A stretch of 64,000 bases of DNA from Moniliella sp. 'wahieum'. Lineage: Eukaryota > Basidiomycota > Moniliellomycetes > Moniliellales > Moniliellaceae. Below the pieces are notes generated by a model. That model searched no databases, was not told the origin of the DNA, and saw only the letters and a program-made list of their open reading frames with translations. A program made the position numbers and the translations under genes. Positions 35,454 through 46,385 of the stretch are shown here, piece by piece. Position 1 is the stretch's first letter. Every line of letters starts with the position of its first letter. The DNA is taken from contig RSEE01000003.1 of NCBI GenBank assembly GCA_003971905.1, positions 62,001 to 126,000 of the forward strand, in the 5' to 3' direction.

Positions 35454-36339
35454 GCCGACTCGCTCTGCCTCTGCTATCTTGCCTACTGGCTGGGCATCCG
35501 TTACTTGGCCTGGCGCAATGACTGCCTTGCATAGTACATCATTTTCTTCCCCATCGATCGTCCTCTTCGCTCGGCGCACTGTGCTGGTCAGCTTGCTGAG
35601 CATGGGCTGGGCTCAGCCCCTCGTGGCCCGCCAGCTCTCCGTTTCCCCCTTATCCGCTCTTTCCTTGATTCACTTCACTTTTTTCGCTCCCTCTTTTGGC
35701 CTGACCCACTCCTTTCGCACGCTCCTCCATATTTCCTGGCTTCCACCCTACCTGTCTGCTCTCCTGCTAATTTGGATCGGTCCGCCTGTTGATATGCTCC
35801 TGTTCCTGCCTGCTAAGCTTTCCCCCCATGGCCCCATTCTTCCTCTTAGCTTGCGTTGCCTCCTGTCTACCTGGCGTTCGCTTTACGTTGTGTCGGGTGG
35901 GGGATACAACCGTCAGTTTCTTGGTGTGTGTTGATGGAGCTGGATTAGGCAGTAGGCCTTAGGTCTAACGCGCTAACGCTTGGTGGCCCTTTGCGGTGAC
36001 GTGTGATATGGCACATCATGCATCACACAGTCGCCGACACCCACCACGTCACACGTCACGAGTTGCGTTCGACGTTCGACGCCCAAAAAAAAAAACAAAA
36101 TGAATCTAGCTCCGACGACTGAACATTTCACCCCTGCGCAGCCGTCTCAACTGTGATCGGTGCAAGCAACGGCGGAATCGGGCGGGCCGGTTTTCTTCCC
36201 CCGCCCAAGATCCGCAGGTCAAGAATCCTACGCCGCCCAGCGCGCGTTTGGCCATCTCGGTCTCTGTCGCCTTCACCGCCGTCGGTCCGGCCCCCTTCCC
36301 CCCCCCCCGTCGTGACGAGGCCCGTGCCTGTTGCTCATC
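35454..36339. other. Spacer and probable 3' UTR, no gene recognised
   Basis: A 151-codon hydrophobic frame at 35479-35934 begins right after the preceding stop and is pyrimidine-rich throughout, so I read it as UTR. CACGTCACACGTCACGAG at about 36045-36062 is another copy of the TCACG word. Confidence 0.5.
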
Positions 36340-37881
36340 ATGTCGGTGCACAGGAAGACTTCGATTGCGACCATCCGGACGCTCAACCACCTTGAGTGGC
36401 CCCGAGGCATGGGCATCAAGGCTGCCAGTCGCATGCCGCGCATTTTAAGAACCACGCCCGCTGGACGCCCATCCGCACCCGTATCATCTTTTGGAACATT
36501 GCGCCCGGCGACTATGTTCGTCAGCGCACGGGAAAGTACTTCTCCCGTCTCAGCCTGCCCGGTGGAGGACCCGTCTCGGTCCCAGCTGCGTGTCCGCGGC
36601 GAGGGCATCGTGGACCAGGTGGACCGTCACCACAACAAGGTCTTTCTCCGCGTTGACGAGGACGACGACAACCCGCGGCTGAACATGCTGGCTCCTGCGC
36701 TGAAGCGTCAGCTTACCTCCCGCTCGGTCGTGACCAACGGCGAACGCAACTACACGCCCAACTTCACCAAGGTCGCTCGTGCCATTCATTACTCCAACTT
36801 GCAGGTCCGCATCCCGAATGAGGTCCTCCCCGAGGAGGTCGTAAAGGCGGCTCAAGACCAGCCCATTTACGCAATCAAGATGACCAAGCGCCACGTTGGT
36901 TACGATCGTCGTGCTGGCCACTTTGCCTGGGAGCGGATTGCGACCTATCGCCACCCGGTCACCCGCGAAAAGCACAAGGTCAAGCTCCCTTGGCCGAAGC
37001 GGGAACGCAAGGCGCGTGACTTCAAAAAGTACACCACTGGACGCAACGATGTGCTGGAGGAGAGTTGGGTGCCGTGGGACCCGCGTGACCCGGTGTTCAC
37101 CCTGCCCGAGATGCGGACTGCCACTGGTCGTGTTTGGTCCACGCCCGAGTCGGAGGTGCGCGCCGCGCGCGCTCGTATCTTCTGGGAAGCGTACAAGAAC
37201 GCCATCAAGCGCGCTGCCAAGGTGGAGACGAACCACCCGAGATTGGCCGACAAGTACATTGGCTACGGTAAGAATACCGACTGGGCTCGTCGTGTGACCG
37301 CTGCGCCGCCGCCTTCCGCCCAGCAACCTCTGCCGTCTGAGAAGGTCAACTTGCGCAACAAACTTCTTGCTGCCTGGGCCTCCGACCCGGCACGTAAGGA
37401 TCACATTGAAGTCGAGGGCGGCCGTGCGTTTGCGGCACAAGATTACCTCAAGCTGGCCCCCGTGTACGGGCCCTACTCGGAGAAGAATTGGGCTGGGTTT
37501 GACGAGCAGAAGGCATGGAGTTCGCTGTCCGAGGTGCGGCAGTTGCCCACCGGTCTGCTCCTCCAGCGTCCCAACAAGGCCCAGATTGACGCGTTCCCCA
37601 TTGAGCTGCTGATGCACCGCGAGCTGACTTGGCGCAAGATCATGCACCCCGCCGAGCGTGACCGGCGCGGTCTCAAGCTCTTCCGGCAAGAGCAGGCCGA
37701 GCAGGCGGAAGAAGAGGCGGAGGAGTTTGGTATGGAGGAGGAGGAATTCGACGAGGAGGATGGCGAGGGCGACTGGGTCGAGGAGGAGGACAATGTGCCA
37801 CGTCTTCCCAACGGACAACCCATCCCCAAGTTCACGCCCCGGCAGCAGCGCATGAACTCGCTTCGCAACCTGCGTCTGTAA
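36340..37881 (+). CDS. MRPL40: Probable mitochondrial large-subunit ribosomal protein uL24m (KOW domain)
   Basis: ATG 36340 starts MSVHRKTSIATIRTLNH, basic and without acidic residues, as in a mitochondrial presequence. The following KOW region reads WNIAPGDYVRQRTGKYF and EGIVDQVDRHHNKVFLRVDE, the sandwiched beta-strand motif by which uL24 binds rRNA. The rest, about 390 residues, contains HKVKLPWPKRERKARDFKKY and WVPWDPRDPVFTLPEM, resembling the proline/tryptophan segments after the KOW in fungal uL24m, and ends with an acidic block (EEEEFDEEDGEGDWVEEED). At 514 codons it is longer than yeast Mrpl40 (297). Frame changes occur only in the first 250 bp (near 36445 in a T run and near 36545); the remaining 1.3 kb is clean. 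No intron is required. The family call rests on the KOW block. Confidence 0.55.
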   Translation: MSVHRKTSIATIRTLNHLEWPRGMGIKAASRMPRILRTTPAGRPSAPVSSFGTLRPATMFVSARESTSPVSACPVEDPSRSQLRVRGEGIVDQVDRHHNKVFLRVDEDDDNPRLNMLAPALKRQLTSRSVVTNGERNYTPNFTKVARAIHYSNLQVRIPNEVLPEEVVKAAQDQPIYAIKMTKRHVGYDRRAGHFAWERIATYRHPVTREKHKVKLPWPKRERKARDFKKYTTGRNDVLEESWVPWDPRDPVFTLPEMRTATGRVWSTPESEVRAARARIFWEAYKNAIKRAAKVETNHPRLADKYIGYGKNTDWARRVTAAPPPSAQQPLPSEKVNLRNKLLAAWASDPARKDHIEVEGGRAFAAQDYLKLAPVYGPYSEKNWAGFDEQKAWSSLSEVRQLPTGLLLQRPNKAQIDAFPIELLMHRELTWRKIMHPAERDRRGLKLFRQEQAEQAEEEAEEFGMEEEEFDEEDGEGDWVEEEDNVPRLPNGQPIPKFTPRQQRMNSLRNLRL

Positions 37882-38859
37882 ACGGTTTCTTTGCCGGCAG
37901 TTGTCGGCTGCGATTGCGAACCCCAAATGGCATTGTTCTCTCATGCTATTCCGCCCGAGTTTGCTTGTGCCATAGAACCTTGTGAAGACGTGCTAGCCAA
38001 GACAGCTTCAGACCGGAGGGCAAGCAGTTGGTAGTGATTTGGATTGTGCACCTCATGAGCTACAGAGGCTCGAACGATTCAGTTGTTCTCTTCAGGAAGG
38101 AATTTGAACCCGATCCTCCAGCGAGCAACGCCTGGGATTGGGCTAACGGTGCCGTTAGCCTAGGGTAGGGCCACACAACCGTCACCTCCTTTCCGTCTCC
38201 TGCTGCCAGCAGGCGGTCTTTATATCTGGGAACGGAAGATGGACCCGGGATGGAGGTGAGTACTGCCAATGTTCTCAGTGCAACAATAGTCCCAACTTCC
38301 AGAAAAAAATATGGACGAACAGGGAATTGAACCCCGGACCTCATGCATGCTAAGCAAGCGCTCTACCCCTGAGCTATCCGCCCTTTGGTTAAACGCATAC
38401 CTATTCTCCCATGTTTATGAGGCCCCCGCATTTCGATACCACTCACGCATACCGTTCCATCTACCAAAAAAAAGGCGGAGGGGCTCTTCTTCCATTTTGT
38501 TGGCTGGCTATCAGTGGGACGCTATTGACCCAATCACCGAGGCCAGGATCATGCACATGATGATAGAAACACGAAATAAGGGGAGGGAGCAAACGAATGT
38601 GGGGTTGGCTCAACGACGGCCTACTGTTACGCCGCTCATCATAGCAGGGAGGCCATTGGTAACCACTGCACGCACAACGAACGGAACTGCACTAAGACAG
38701 CTGCGTAGTGAATGACGACATTCAGATAGGCAAGCGCAATGCACGTCCAACGGGGGTGCAGTGTATGCAAATATTTATGGCGTAAGCAAGTCTTGCCCTA
38801 ACCCTCCCATACGCATGGGCGGAAGCAAAGTTGTGGTCTTCGTTTCCAATTCCCCGAGC
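37882..38859. other. Spacer containing one tRNA gene
   Basis: Apart from the tRNA-Ala (38312-38383) I see nothing coding. It contains the 3' flanks of two convergent protein genes. Confidence 0.6.
38312..38383 (-). tRNA. tRNA-Ala (anticodon AGC)
   Basis: The minus strand folds as a cloverleaf: acceptor GGGCGGA pairs with TTCGTCC plus discriminator A; D-arm GCTC-AGGGGTA-GAGC; anticodon loop TTAGCAT with AGC; T-arm CGGGG-TTCAATT-CCCTG. A-box and B-box are intact (TAGCTCAGGGGTAG, GGTTCAATTCC). The anticodon stem CTTGC/GCATG has one T-T mismatch at its second pair, where GCAAG would be expected. No intron; the 3' CCA is not encoded. A T-run on the minus strand just downstream (38303-38309) fits a Pol III terminator. 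Confidence 0.92.
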
Positions 38860-40441
38860 TCAAACGGGGGCGTAGTGGGCGTGGCGGGGGGGGTAGCGCG
38901 GGGGGTTGCCACAGCGATCCTTTCCATAGGCAATGCGGGTGTGTTGGTAATCGGGGTGATGCTTCATCTCGGAACTGGCACGGATTGCGTTGTGGAGGCT
39001 GCAAAAGTTGACGAACGCCTGGAGAAACAAGAAGGGGAAATTAGTATCAAAGGTGAGCGACTAGGGCTTAACTTGAAGCTTGAAGTCGCACAAGAGGCGA
39101 TCAACGTACACAGTTTTTTCTGGCAATCGGTTCACCTGCTCGATCTCGCCAAAGACGGAAAAGTCGGTGTGCAACTTTTCTTCGGTAATGGGGTGAATGG
39201 GGTGGTCCAGGTTGCCAACATACACGTTGCGCGACCCCCCAGCTTGCACGGCCATGGCCAAAACAGGTGCTAAGGGTCCCGAAGGCCGTCCCCAGCCGAC
39301 CTTGATACGACGCGAATGGATGGTGAGGGATCCTGGGCGCCCGTCCACATCCGAGACCTGGGTCGCAGAGGAGAAAAAAGCATAAGCCGCATTGGGGTCG
39401 ATAAAGGTGACAAAGGCAATGTGCTTGTCGGCAAAGTAGCGAATGGACTGAAGAATGCCGCCGCGAATATGATTGCATAGCTCCTCGGTTGAGGTGTCGG
39501 GGTGGATGTCACCCAGGTAAATGGTGCGGTTGCCGAGTTGGCTCGGCTCGGGCAAATTGAGATGTAAATTGGATCCATCTTCTTGGTGCTGTTGGGTCAA
39601 GGCGGCGCCAACTTGGGCAGCAGCGACCATGGCGGAACGGTGATTGTGCGCTTGGTTTTCCTGCTGTGCACGGGGTACATGGGCACACCGATCGCGTCCA
39701 AAATTGATTCGCTGGTGGCTCCAGGCCGGGTCGGAGGACAACGTCGCAATGGCAGTCATGGCGGTGGAGATGGAAAGAAAGTGGACAAAGGCGATGCGAC
39801 GGTCATGCACTAGCTTGACCTGGTCAATTGGCCCCAGATTGGTCAAACGGTCACGCAACTCGGCTTCGGCGGCGGGACGGGCAACAAAGTCTGGGTCCAG
39901 GTTGCCAATGTAGACGTTGCGTGTAGCGGCACAATTGGCCACCGCCGCGGCGATGGCGGGTGGGAGAGGGGCGGGGCGGCCCCAGCCAACGCGGAGCGGG
40001 TTTCCATGGAGCGCAAAGGGTCGGGCGCAGCTAGCGGCGGCATGAAAGGCGGCGGCGGTGAGTGGATTTAGGAAGCTGATAAAGGCACATTGTTTCGCTG
40101 GAATCACGCGCACATTCTCGATGGGGCCATGGCGGATGAGATCGAGAAGCTCGTCGACCGAGGCGCGGCGGGAAGGTTGCCGAGATAGACGGTGCGCGAT
40201 GCAATGGGAGGAACGGCAGGTGGGAGAGGAGAGACTCCAGGAACGGGGACAGAGTAGAGGACTGGGGCAGGAACAACCAGGCCGGGGAGTATAGACCGTA
40301 GGGGCTGGGGGGAGCGTGGAGGGGCGTGGAAGGGGGGCTAAAGTAGAGGGCGTGGGGAAGAGGGAGAGGCGAGGCGAGTAGGGCGGCGGTGGGAGCAGGA
40401 TCGAGATCGGAATCGGGGGCAGTGGGGGAAGCGGCGGCCAT
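38860..40441 (-). CDS. Four-RRM RNA-binding protein of the Nrd1/Mrn1 family
   Basis: Fungal family that includes fission-yeast Nrd1 (stabilises Cdc4 mRNA, delays sexual differentiation) and budding-yeast Mrn1. Start at 40441 ([15 protein letters not shown]) gives a Pro/Ser-rich leader. RRM1: [31 protein letters not shown]2: [12 protein letters not shown] and [21 protein letters not shown]3: [17 protein letters not shown] and [21 protein letters not shown]4: [12 protein letters not shown] with its RNP1 half ([12 protein letters not shown]) in the last exon. Linkers RVGWGRP and [13 protein letters not shown] and the FGRDRC / [14 protein letters not shown] ends are family hallmarks. An intron lies at 39019-39109 (91 nt, GTACGT donor); one A is missing in the run just before it (about 39115). 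Further frame changes near 40190 and 40310. About 497 codons, close to Nrd1 (529). Stop TGA at 38860. Confidence 0.88.
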
Positions 40442-43400
40442 GTCGACGACGATGGAGGGGGTGTGGCAAGGAGAGAGGGGGCAGGGGGCAGGGGAGGGGC
40501 AATGCGTGAAGCGAGGAACGGATGTGGAATGTGCTGATCCTGACGGTGTGGCCGAGGATGACGGGTGAGGCCAGGGTGATGACGATGAGGCCTGAGGCTG
40601 AGGCCAGAGGCCAGTGGTGATGCAGATGGACGAGTATTGGTGATGCGGCGTCGGTTCTCAGATGAGAATCTGAACTCTGGCAGATCTCTCAGCACTGAAC
40701 GTACTGAACGTTGAATGTTCAGTTGAACTCGGTACGCAGCACAGTGGGCGAACCGAAGGAAGGCAGAGAGATGTGTTGAATGAGTTGGATGGGAGACATG
40801 TAGCTTGCAGCTTCAGATCCACCTTGGCTGGGCTGGCTGATCTTCTTAGGATGCGTTGGCCTTGGCAAACAGTGAGTCTAGGATGGACTGAGTATGAGTG
40901 TAGCGACTATCGTGACTTATTGGTGACGTGAGCTTCACTCGTGACTACTAAGGACTAGTGACAGCCACCAGTCACTGGGACTGGTGCCACCTGCCTGGTA
41001 CTCAGAACGAGCACCGAGAAGCTGAGTTTGGATAGGAAAGAGTAGGACAGACGAGTCATAGGCTAGAGGAGCACCGCGTCGGACCGAGTACTCTCGTAAC
41101 CGCGTCACCGATCACCGTCATTCGCTCTCGCTCTCAGCAGCTGATGGATGCGATGCAAGCTGCAGGGGGCATGCCCGCCGCAGGATCGGCATGGCGGGCT
41201 GAGGCCTGAGGCGTGAGGATGGATGGGTGGTCATCGATCGGAGGTGGCATTCCCATACTGCCGCCCCGCCTGTGCCGATCGCCTTCGGCAGGCACAGACG
41301 CTATGCGCTATGCAGGGTTCGCTGACGCGCATACCTGAGACTGCGCAAGGGGGCAGTGTGCCACCCAACCGCACCGACACAGGCCCTGGGGCGGACAAGC
41401 ACCGCACTGTCGATCCGATCCAACCGCACTGGTGGGTTGTGGGAGGTTGTGAGTGTATAGATCCATCGCCCGTCTACGTGTCCAGCACCATCAGATCACC
41501 AATCTCTCGCCATGGCCACCTGTCACATGTCACACGCTCAGCCTCCGCGGTATCGATGATGGAAAAGCTCCTTGGACGTTGCCTGCTTTATACCATTTGG
41601 CTGCCTCCCCTTCGTTCCAGGCAGCCCCACAGCAGAGCAACGGGAGTTCGAGTCTCCTCATGATGAGATCTGAGAGGAGTTGGCCGCGTTGACGCTTTCC
41701 CCACCCCCACTGACAGCTCTTCCGTTTTCGAGTCCACACGCGCCTTGGCTGGCACCGACAGCAGAGCCGTCTGTCTCCCTAAACTTACAGCCAGCCATCA
41801 TCATGATGAGATCCTTCCAACAGCTGAGGGAGAAGCCACTGCACCGCTCGCTTGCCTTCATTTTTCGTCTATCCCCGTCCGTGTGTTGTCAGCCACATGG
41901 ATGAAGACAACGATGAGACTCTCCAACACCTTCTCAGTCTCAATACGAGATTCGTTATAGTTTTCACCGCTGTATACAACCATCAGCCCGTCAAATTTGC
42001 GAGAAGCCAAATGTAATGGCAGTGCTGCAACCGCTATAGTACCTCTTCTGTTGGCCTCAACTTCCGGAAGATAATATGTTTCTGGTCAATCGCATATGCC
42101 TGCACATATGACTGCAGAGAGGAAAGCACGTATAGCGTCGTCCACGTTGCACGACGATGACTATTAGCTTCAACGGTCGCGGAGCACTTCCGGTCTCACT
42201 AGCCCAGACCCGGGCGGGGGTTCCGAAGACTGCTGGTGCGCGCGTATCCACCTAAGCCAGCGACTAGTAATAACATTCTCCTCGGTACCCTCATCCTGCC
42301 TCCTACCACTAATGCCTATCTCTCGCCCGCGATCGATCACCTACGCTACTGTCTGCGCTGTTCTGTGTCATCGCGGTCTCTACTATAGCCGGGTGGATCA
42401 GGACGACGCTACACGATCGCTTTCCTTCTTTCAGATTGTAAAGCTTCTACCATCCCCGTTCCTCCTCTCTATCCCCTTTCGCCTTTTTAACATAATGTAC
42501 AACCAATTTAGCGCAGGCGGAAGTCCGACTCTTCGCACTGAAGGGGGGGTATCCGTCTCCCTTTTTCCCGCTCAGTGCCAATGGGGCACGATACTTCTTA
42601 TTAAGCCAGATCACAAAGCCTTGTTGTCATTCGACAGCAACAGTCCTGCTTGCGACACACACACCTGGTTACGACCCACATTGAGGTGTGGAAGTGCACA
42701 GGGCTATACTCCAATAGCCGTCGCGTGCACTGGACCTTCTGTTTCCCCCTTTTGTTATATGCTCTCTCCTTTTCTCTGTGTGACCCGCGGACACTCATGT
42801 GAATGTCCCCTTTCTGTGGGGAATATATACCACACCTCTGTTCCCTTGATGAATGTACTATCCTGATCCCTGCTGATGCAGCTGAACGAAGTGAGGATAA
42901 TGAAGGATGAGGTTCTGATGAGGTGTGCAAAAAGGAGTTCTTTAATATGACATGGACACTTTTGAGGTTATACCGCCGAACAATAAGGGGGCGTATCCTC
43001 AAGTGTATCTCTGCTGATAAGAGAGGATGAGCCATGCACTATGACTCATCTCAATCATACTCTCCTAGGGTGACATGATAGAAACATCTCCCTCTCCGTC
43101 AACCCCTTTTCCCCCTCTCCATCTCCTGAAAGAGGAAAAGGAAAAGCAACGCCACGCCCTCGGGTTGCCATATGTTAACAGAAGAGTATCGACTCTGCAT
43201 GTCCGTCGGTCTGCTCATTTCAAGATAAAAGCTTGGCCTTGGCGAGCCTACTAGCTCTGCAGCCGACAGAGTTTCCCAGTCGACACTTCGGCGTATATGC
43301 AAAAGGGGTACGGTGTGCGTATTAGGGAAGACGATGAGAGTCACAAACCTCAACAGAATGGATAACCGGCACGAGGAGGCCACCGGGCCTACGGCGTGGT

Positions 43401-43947
43401 CAGCTGGGCTTCGCCCCAGTCTGGTCTGCTGGGCCACCGTCGTCACCGTCGTCACCGTTCCACCGGTCCGCCGTTCCACGCTGGAGAGAGGTGAAATCAT
43501 ATCACCAATGTGCGGTTGGCTGCGCTATGGGTGGCTGGCTTGTCTTGCTTCCAAAGCAACACTAGCTCATAAACGAAAAGAAGATTGGGGGTAAGTGGTA
43601 GACCACTCAACCTGAGCACTCGTGCAGCTCTTAGATCGTACAGCACTACATCCTTTGTGCTCTTGAGAGCAAGTCGATGGCCCACAAGTGCACAAGCATA
43701 GTAGGCGAAAAACGATAAAAATCGAAATCGAATTCCTCTCCAGCCGCAGACCACTTGCATCGTTTTATCAATTGTGACAGTGATATGACTCTGCCCGCGG
43801 GCGGGATGGGAAGAAGGCGAAGGAAATTCCGCCCTGACAAAAACCAACCAGGTGGCTCTGGTGCGCTCGGCGCGAGCGCCAGGAGCTTGGTCGCCCGCTG
43901 GCTTGAGTTTCTTCCCCCCACCAACTACCAACACCACCGCCGTCACC
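40442..43947. other. Long gene-free stretch
   Basis: Three and a half kilobases without a recognisable protein, tRNA or transposon. The first part (40.5-41.2 kb) has repeated AGGCCTGAGGC-type words. From about 41.5 to 43.4 kb GC drops and a 184-codon plus-strand frame (42312-42866) is open, but its composition and the minus-strand overlap do not look like a real protein. CATCATGATGAGATC occurs twice (about 41657 and 41798). It could be a decayed element; I cannot assign a family. Confidence 0.45.
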
Positions 43948-45427
43948 ATGATCGACATCAACCTGCTCAAAGACGAGGACGGCATCAAGCTTGTGCGCGA
44001 CTCGCAGGCGAAGCGCTACGCCGATCCCACCCTGGTGGACCGCACCCTGGCCCTGTACAAGGAGTGGACTGCGGCCCAGTTTGAGCTCAATGCGCTGCAG
44101 AAGGAGGTCAATGCTACCCAGAAGGAGATCACCGCTAAGCGCAAGGCCAAGCAGTCTGCCGACGATGAGATGAACAAGAAGAAGGAACTTGATGCCAAGG
44201 TCGCTGCGGCCAAGCCCAAGGTCGCTGAGGCGGAGGAGGCTGTGCGCAAGGAAGCACGCAAGATTGGTAACTTGGTCGACGATGAGATTGGCACACTGGT
44301 TGACCCTGCCCACCCTGAAGAGAGAAGGTGCCTTCGTCCAACGATGAGGACAACAATCTCGTCGTTGCTACCTATGGCAACCCCGAAATGAAGACGTACG
44401 TTCCTCCTCTTTCGTTCCTTTTCTTGCTTCCCTTTTCGCGCGCTTGGGTCTAACGATACCATAGCGACATTCTCTCTCACGATGAGGTCATGTACCGTCT
44501 GGAAATGTTCGACTCGGAACGAGGCGTCAAGGTGGTGGGCCACCGTGGCTACTTCCTCACTGGAGACGGGGTGGATTTGAACCAAGCGCTGATTTCGTAT
44601 GCACTTGATTTCCTCAAGAAGCGTGAATTCCCCAAGGCGGTCAAGGAGGGAGAGCCCCAAGTGGCCAAGTTTAAGAAGGTGCAGACCCCCTTCTTTATGA
44701 AGAAAGAGCTCATGGCCAAGACCGCGCAACTGGAGGAGTTTGACGAGGCATTGTATGGGATCCGCGAGGGAGACGAGGTGGACAAGTACCTGATTGCTAC
44801 CTCGGAACAGCCCATCTCGGCGTTCCATGCCGGCGAATGGTTCGACAAGCCTGCTGAGCAGCTTCCCAAGATGTACGCGGGCTACTCGACCTGCTTCCGT
44901 AAGGAGGCCGGCTCGCACGGCAAGGACATGTGGGGGTTGTTCCGTGTGCACCAGTTTGAAAAGATTGAGCAGTTCTGCATCACCGAGCCGGACCAGTCCC
45001 GGCCATGCTGGCTCACATGTTGAGCAACTCGCGTGCCTTCTACGAGAGCCTTGGCATTCCCTACCGCGTCGTGGCCATCGTGACCGGTGCACTGAACAAT
45101 GCAGCGGCCACCAAGTTCGATCTCGAGGCCTGGTTCCCCTTCCAGAGGGAGTACAAGGAGCTCGTCTCGTGCTCCAACTGCACGGACTACCAGTCGCGCG
45201 AACTCGAAGTGAGGTGCGGGATTAAGAAGAACGATGGGAAGAAGGTGTACTGCCATATGCTCAACGGGACGCTGTGCGCGACCGAGCGCGCGCTGTGCTG
45301 CATCGTGGAGAACTACCAGACTCCCGAGGGACTCAACGTGCCCAAGGTGCTGCAGCCCTACATGGGGGGCCAGACCTTCATCCCCTACTCGCGCGAGCTG
45401 CCGGCCAAGAAGCCGGCCAAGAAGTAG
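43948..45427 (+). CDS. SES1: Seryl-tRNA synthetase, cytosolic
   Basis: Class II synthetase that charges tRNA-Ser. ATG 43948 gives MIDINLLKDEDGIKLVRDSQ and then the long coiled-coil tRNA-binding arm (about residues 35-110: NALQKEVNATQKEITAKRKA and EAEEAVRKEARKIGNLVDDE). After an intron at 44396-44464 (69 nt, GTACGT) the catalytic domain includes GYFLTGDGVDLNQALISYAL (motif 1 region), TSEQPISAFHAGEWF, YSTCFRKEAGSHGKDMWGLF with RVHQFEKIEQF (motif 2), and LNGTLCATERALCCIVENYQ (motif 3). A lysine-rich end (AKKPAKK) follows, as in eukaryotic SerRS. Two frame changes, near 44320 and near 45002 in a G run, interrupt it. About 470 residues; yeast Ses1 has 462. Confidence 0.96.
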
Positions 45428-45634
45428 ATGCTCCTGGTCCATGGCCACCAGCCTTGTGCCCCCGAACTTCCCCCTCCTCGCTCCCATCTCTTCCAGTTGA
45501 GATGCCATCTATTTCCCCCCTTCCTGTGTGCTTCCTGAAACCAAATATAGAAGTACACGCCCCGTCGAAACAGAAGACAAACGAGATAGCCAACGAAAGA
45601 GATAAGCCACCGCCTCCCCGTATGCCGCGCGCGC

Positions 45635-46130
45635 TCAGGGAGACGTCTGCGCAAGCTTGGCCGTGGTAACCCGTTGATCAAGTCTGGCGATAGGGTCAGC
45701 ACATGCGTTGGGAGTCGCAGGCCAGACAGCCAACGTACTTGTGATGGACTTCTCCAAGTCATCGATCCGGTCCGACATTTCTTGCGAACGTGCCTCGTAT
45801 TGCCGGTTGAGGGTGGAAAATTGCGCCTCTAGGCGATTGAGCGCTGCGTCGACCCAGTCGGTGAGCTGGTGGGGGGAGGTGATCTCCTGCGGAAGCGCCG
45901 AAACGCTAAGAGAGCCGGACGGATAGGGCGAGAGGGGTGCGGCGGCCGTGTCGGCCGTGACGGCGGGGGCGGCAGGGGCTGGTGTGGCGGCGGGCAAGGA
46001 CAGCGTCGACCGCTCCCCGGTCTCGTCGGCTGGAGTGGTGTGGGGTGGTGGTGGTCCCCAGCCGGCCCGGGGGGCGCAGTGGCCGGCGCGGAAGAGCAGA
46101 AGAGGCGGCAGACACGTCGGCGCCACTCAT
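45635..46130 (-). CDS. Heat-shock-factor-binding-protein-1-like coiled-coil protein with N-terminal extension
   Basis: HSBP1 is a small trimeric coiled coil that restrains heat-shock factor and also acts in WASH assembly. Here ATG 46130 gives MSGADVSAASSALPRR, then an Ala/Pro/Ser-rich segment of about 70 residues (TTPADETGERSTLSLPA, SPYPSGSLSVSALPQ), then the HSBP1 core ITSPHQLTDWVDAALNRLEA, QFSTLNRQYEARSQEMSDRI and DDLEKSI, including the invariant RIDDLEKSI. An intron at 45684-45738 (55 nt, GTACGT) separates the short last exon (TTAKLAQTSP in one frame). A frame change near 46065 joins start and body; another is likely near the 3' splice site. Metazoan HSBP1 is about 76 residues, so the extension nearly doubles it. 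Divergent from NAA50. Confidence 0.7.
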
Positions 46131-46385
46131 GGCAGCAGGGGGATGGTGGCTCGCTAGCAGCTGGTATCTAGCAAACCAACATCGGTGCATCAGCCCATCA
46201 GCGCGTGCAGCCGCCGCCAGCAGCGCTCCTGCGGACTGGGCGGGGCAGGCGCGGAATGGCGGCGCGGAATGATTAATGGCTGAGACCGGAGCCACCTGAG
46301 AACAGGCGGACCACTCTCGTCGACTTGCTACGAATCGAGTCTAGGCAGACGAGCAGCCACGCCCACCATCACTCCCGCCCGAGCC
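46131..46385. promoter_or_regulatory. Short divergent promoter between HSBP1-like and NAA50
   Basis: Only about 255 bp separate the two opposite start regions, so both promoters and leaders must share it. No TATA box is evident. Confidence 0.4.

Noticed and set aside
35479-35934. A 151-codon hydrophobic frame after the peroxiredoxin-like gene
   Set aside because: Pyrimidine-rich 3' flank gives Leu/Ser/Pro/Phe runs in any frame; no motif or start context.
36550-37944. A 464-codon open frame on the minus strand opposite the uL24m gene
   Set aside because: It is the antisense of a GC-rich, well-supported coding frame, is rich in Arg/Leu/Val and has no family resemblance.
38060-38165. tRNA-like sequence with a B-box-like GGTTCAAATTCC next to the real tRNA
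   Set aside because: Acceptor and T-stem do not pair and no matching D-arm or anticodon stem could be folded.
41625-41665. B-box-like GGAGTTCGAGTCTCC
   Set aside because: No A-box at a proper distance and no cloverleaf.
42312-42866. A 184-codon plus-strand frame in the 40-44 kb gap
   Set aside because: No motif, no splice context, biased composition and an equally long frame on the opposite strand.
44016-45092. A 358-codon minus-strand frame opposite SES1
   Set aside because: Antisense shadow of seryl-tRNA synthetase, whose plus-strand motifs are unambiguous.
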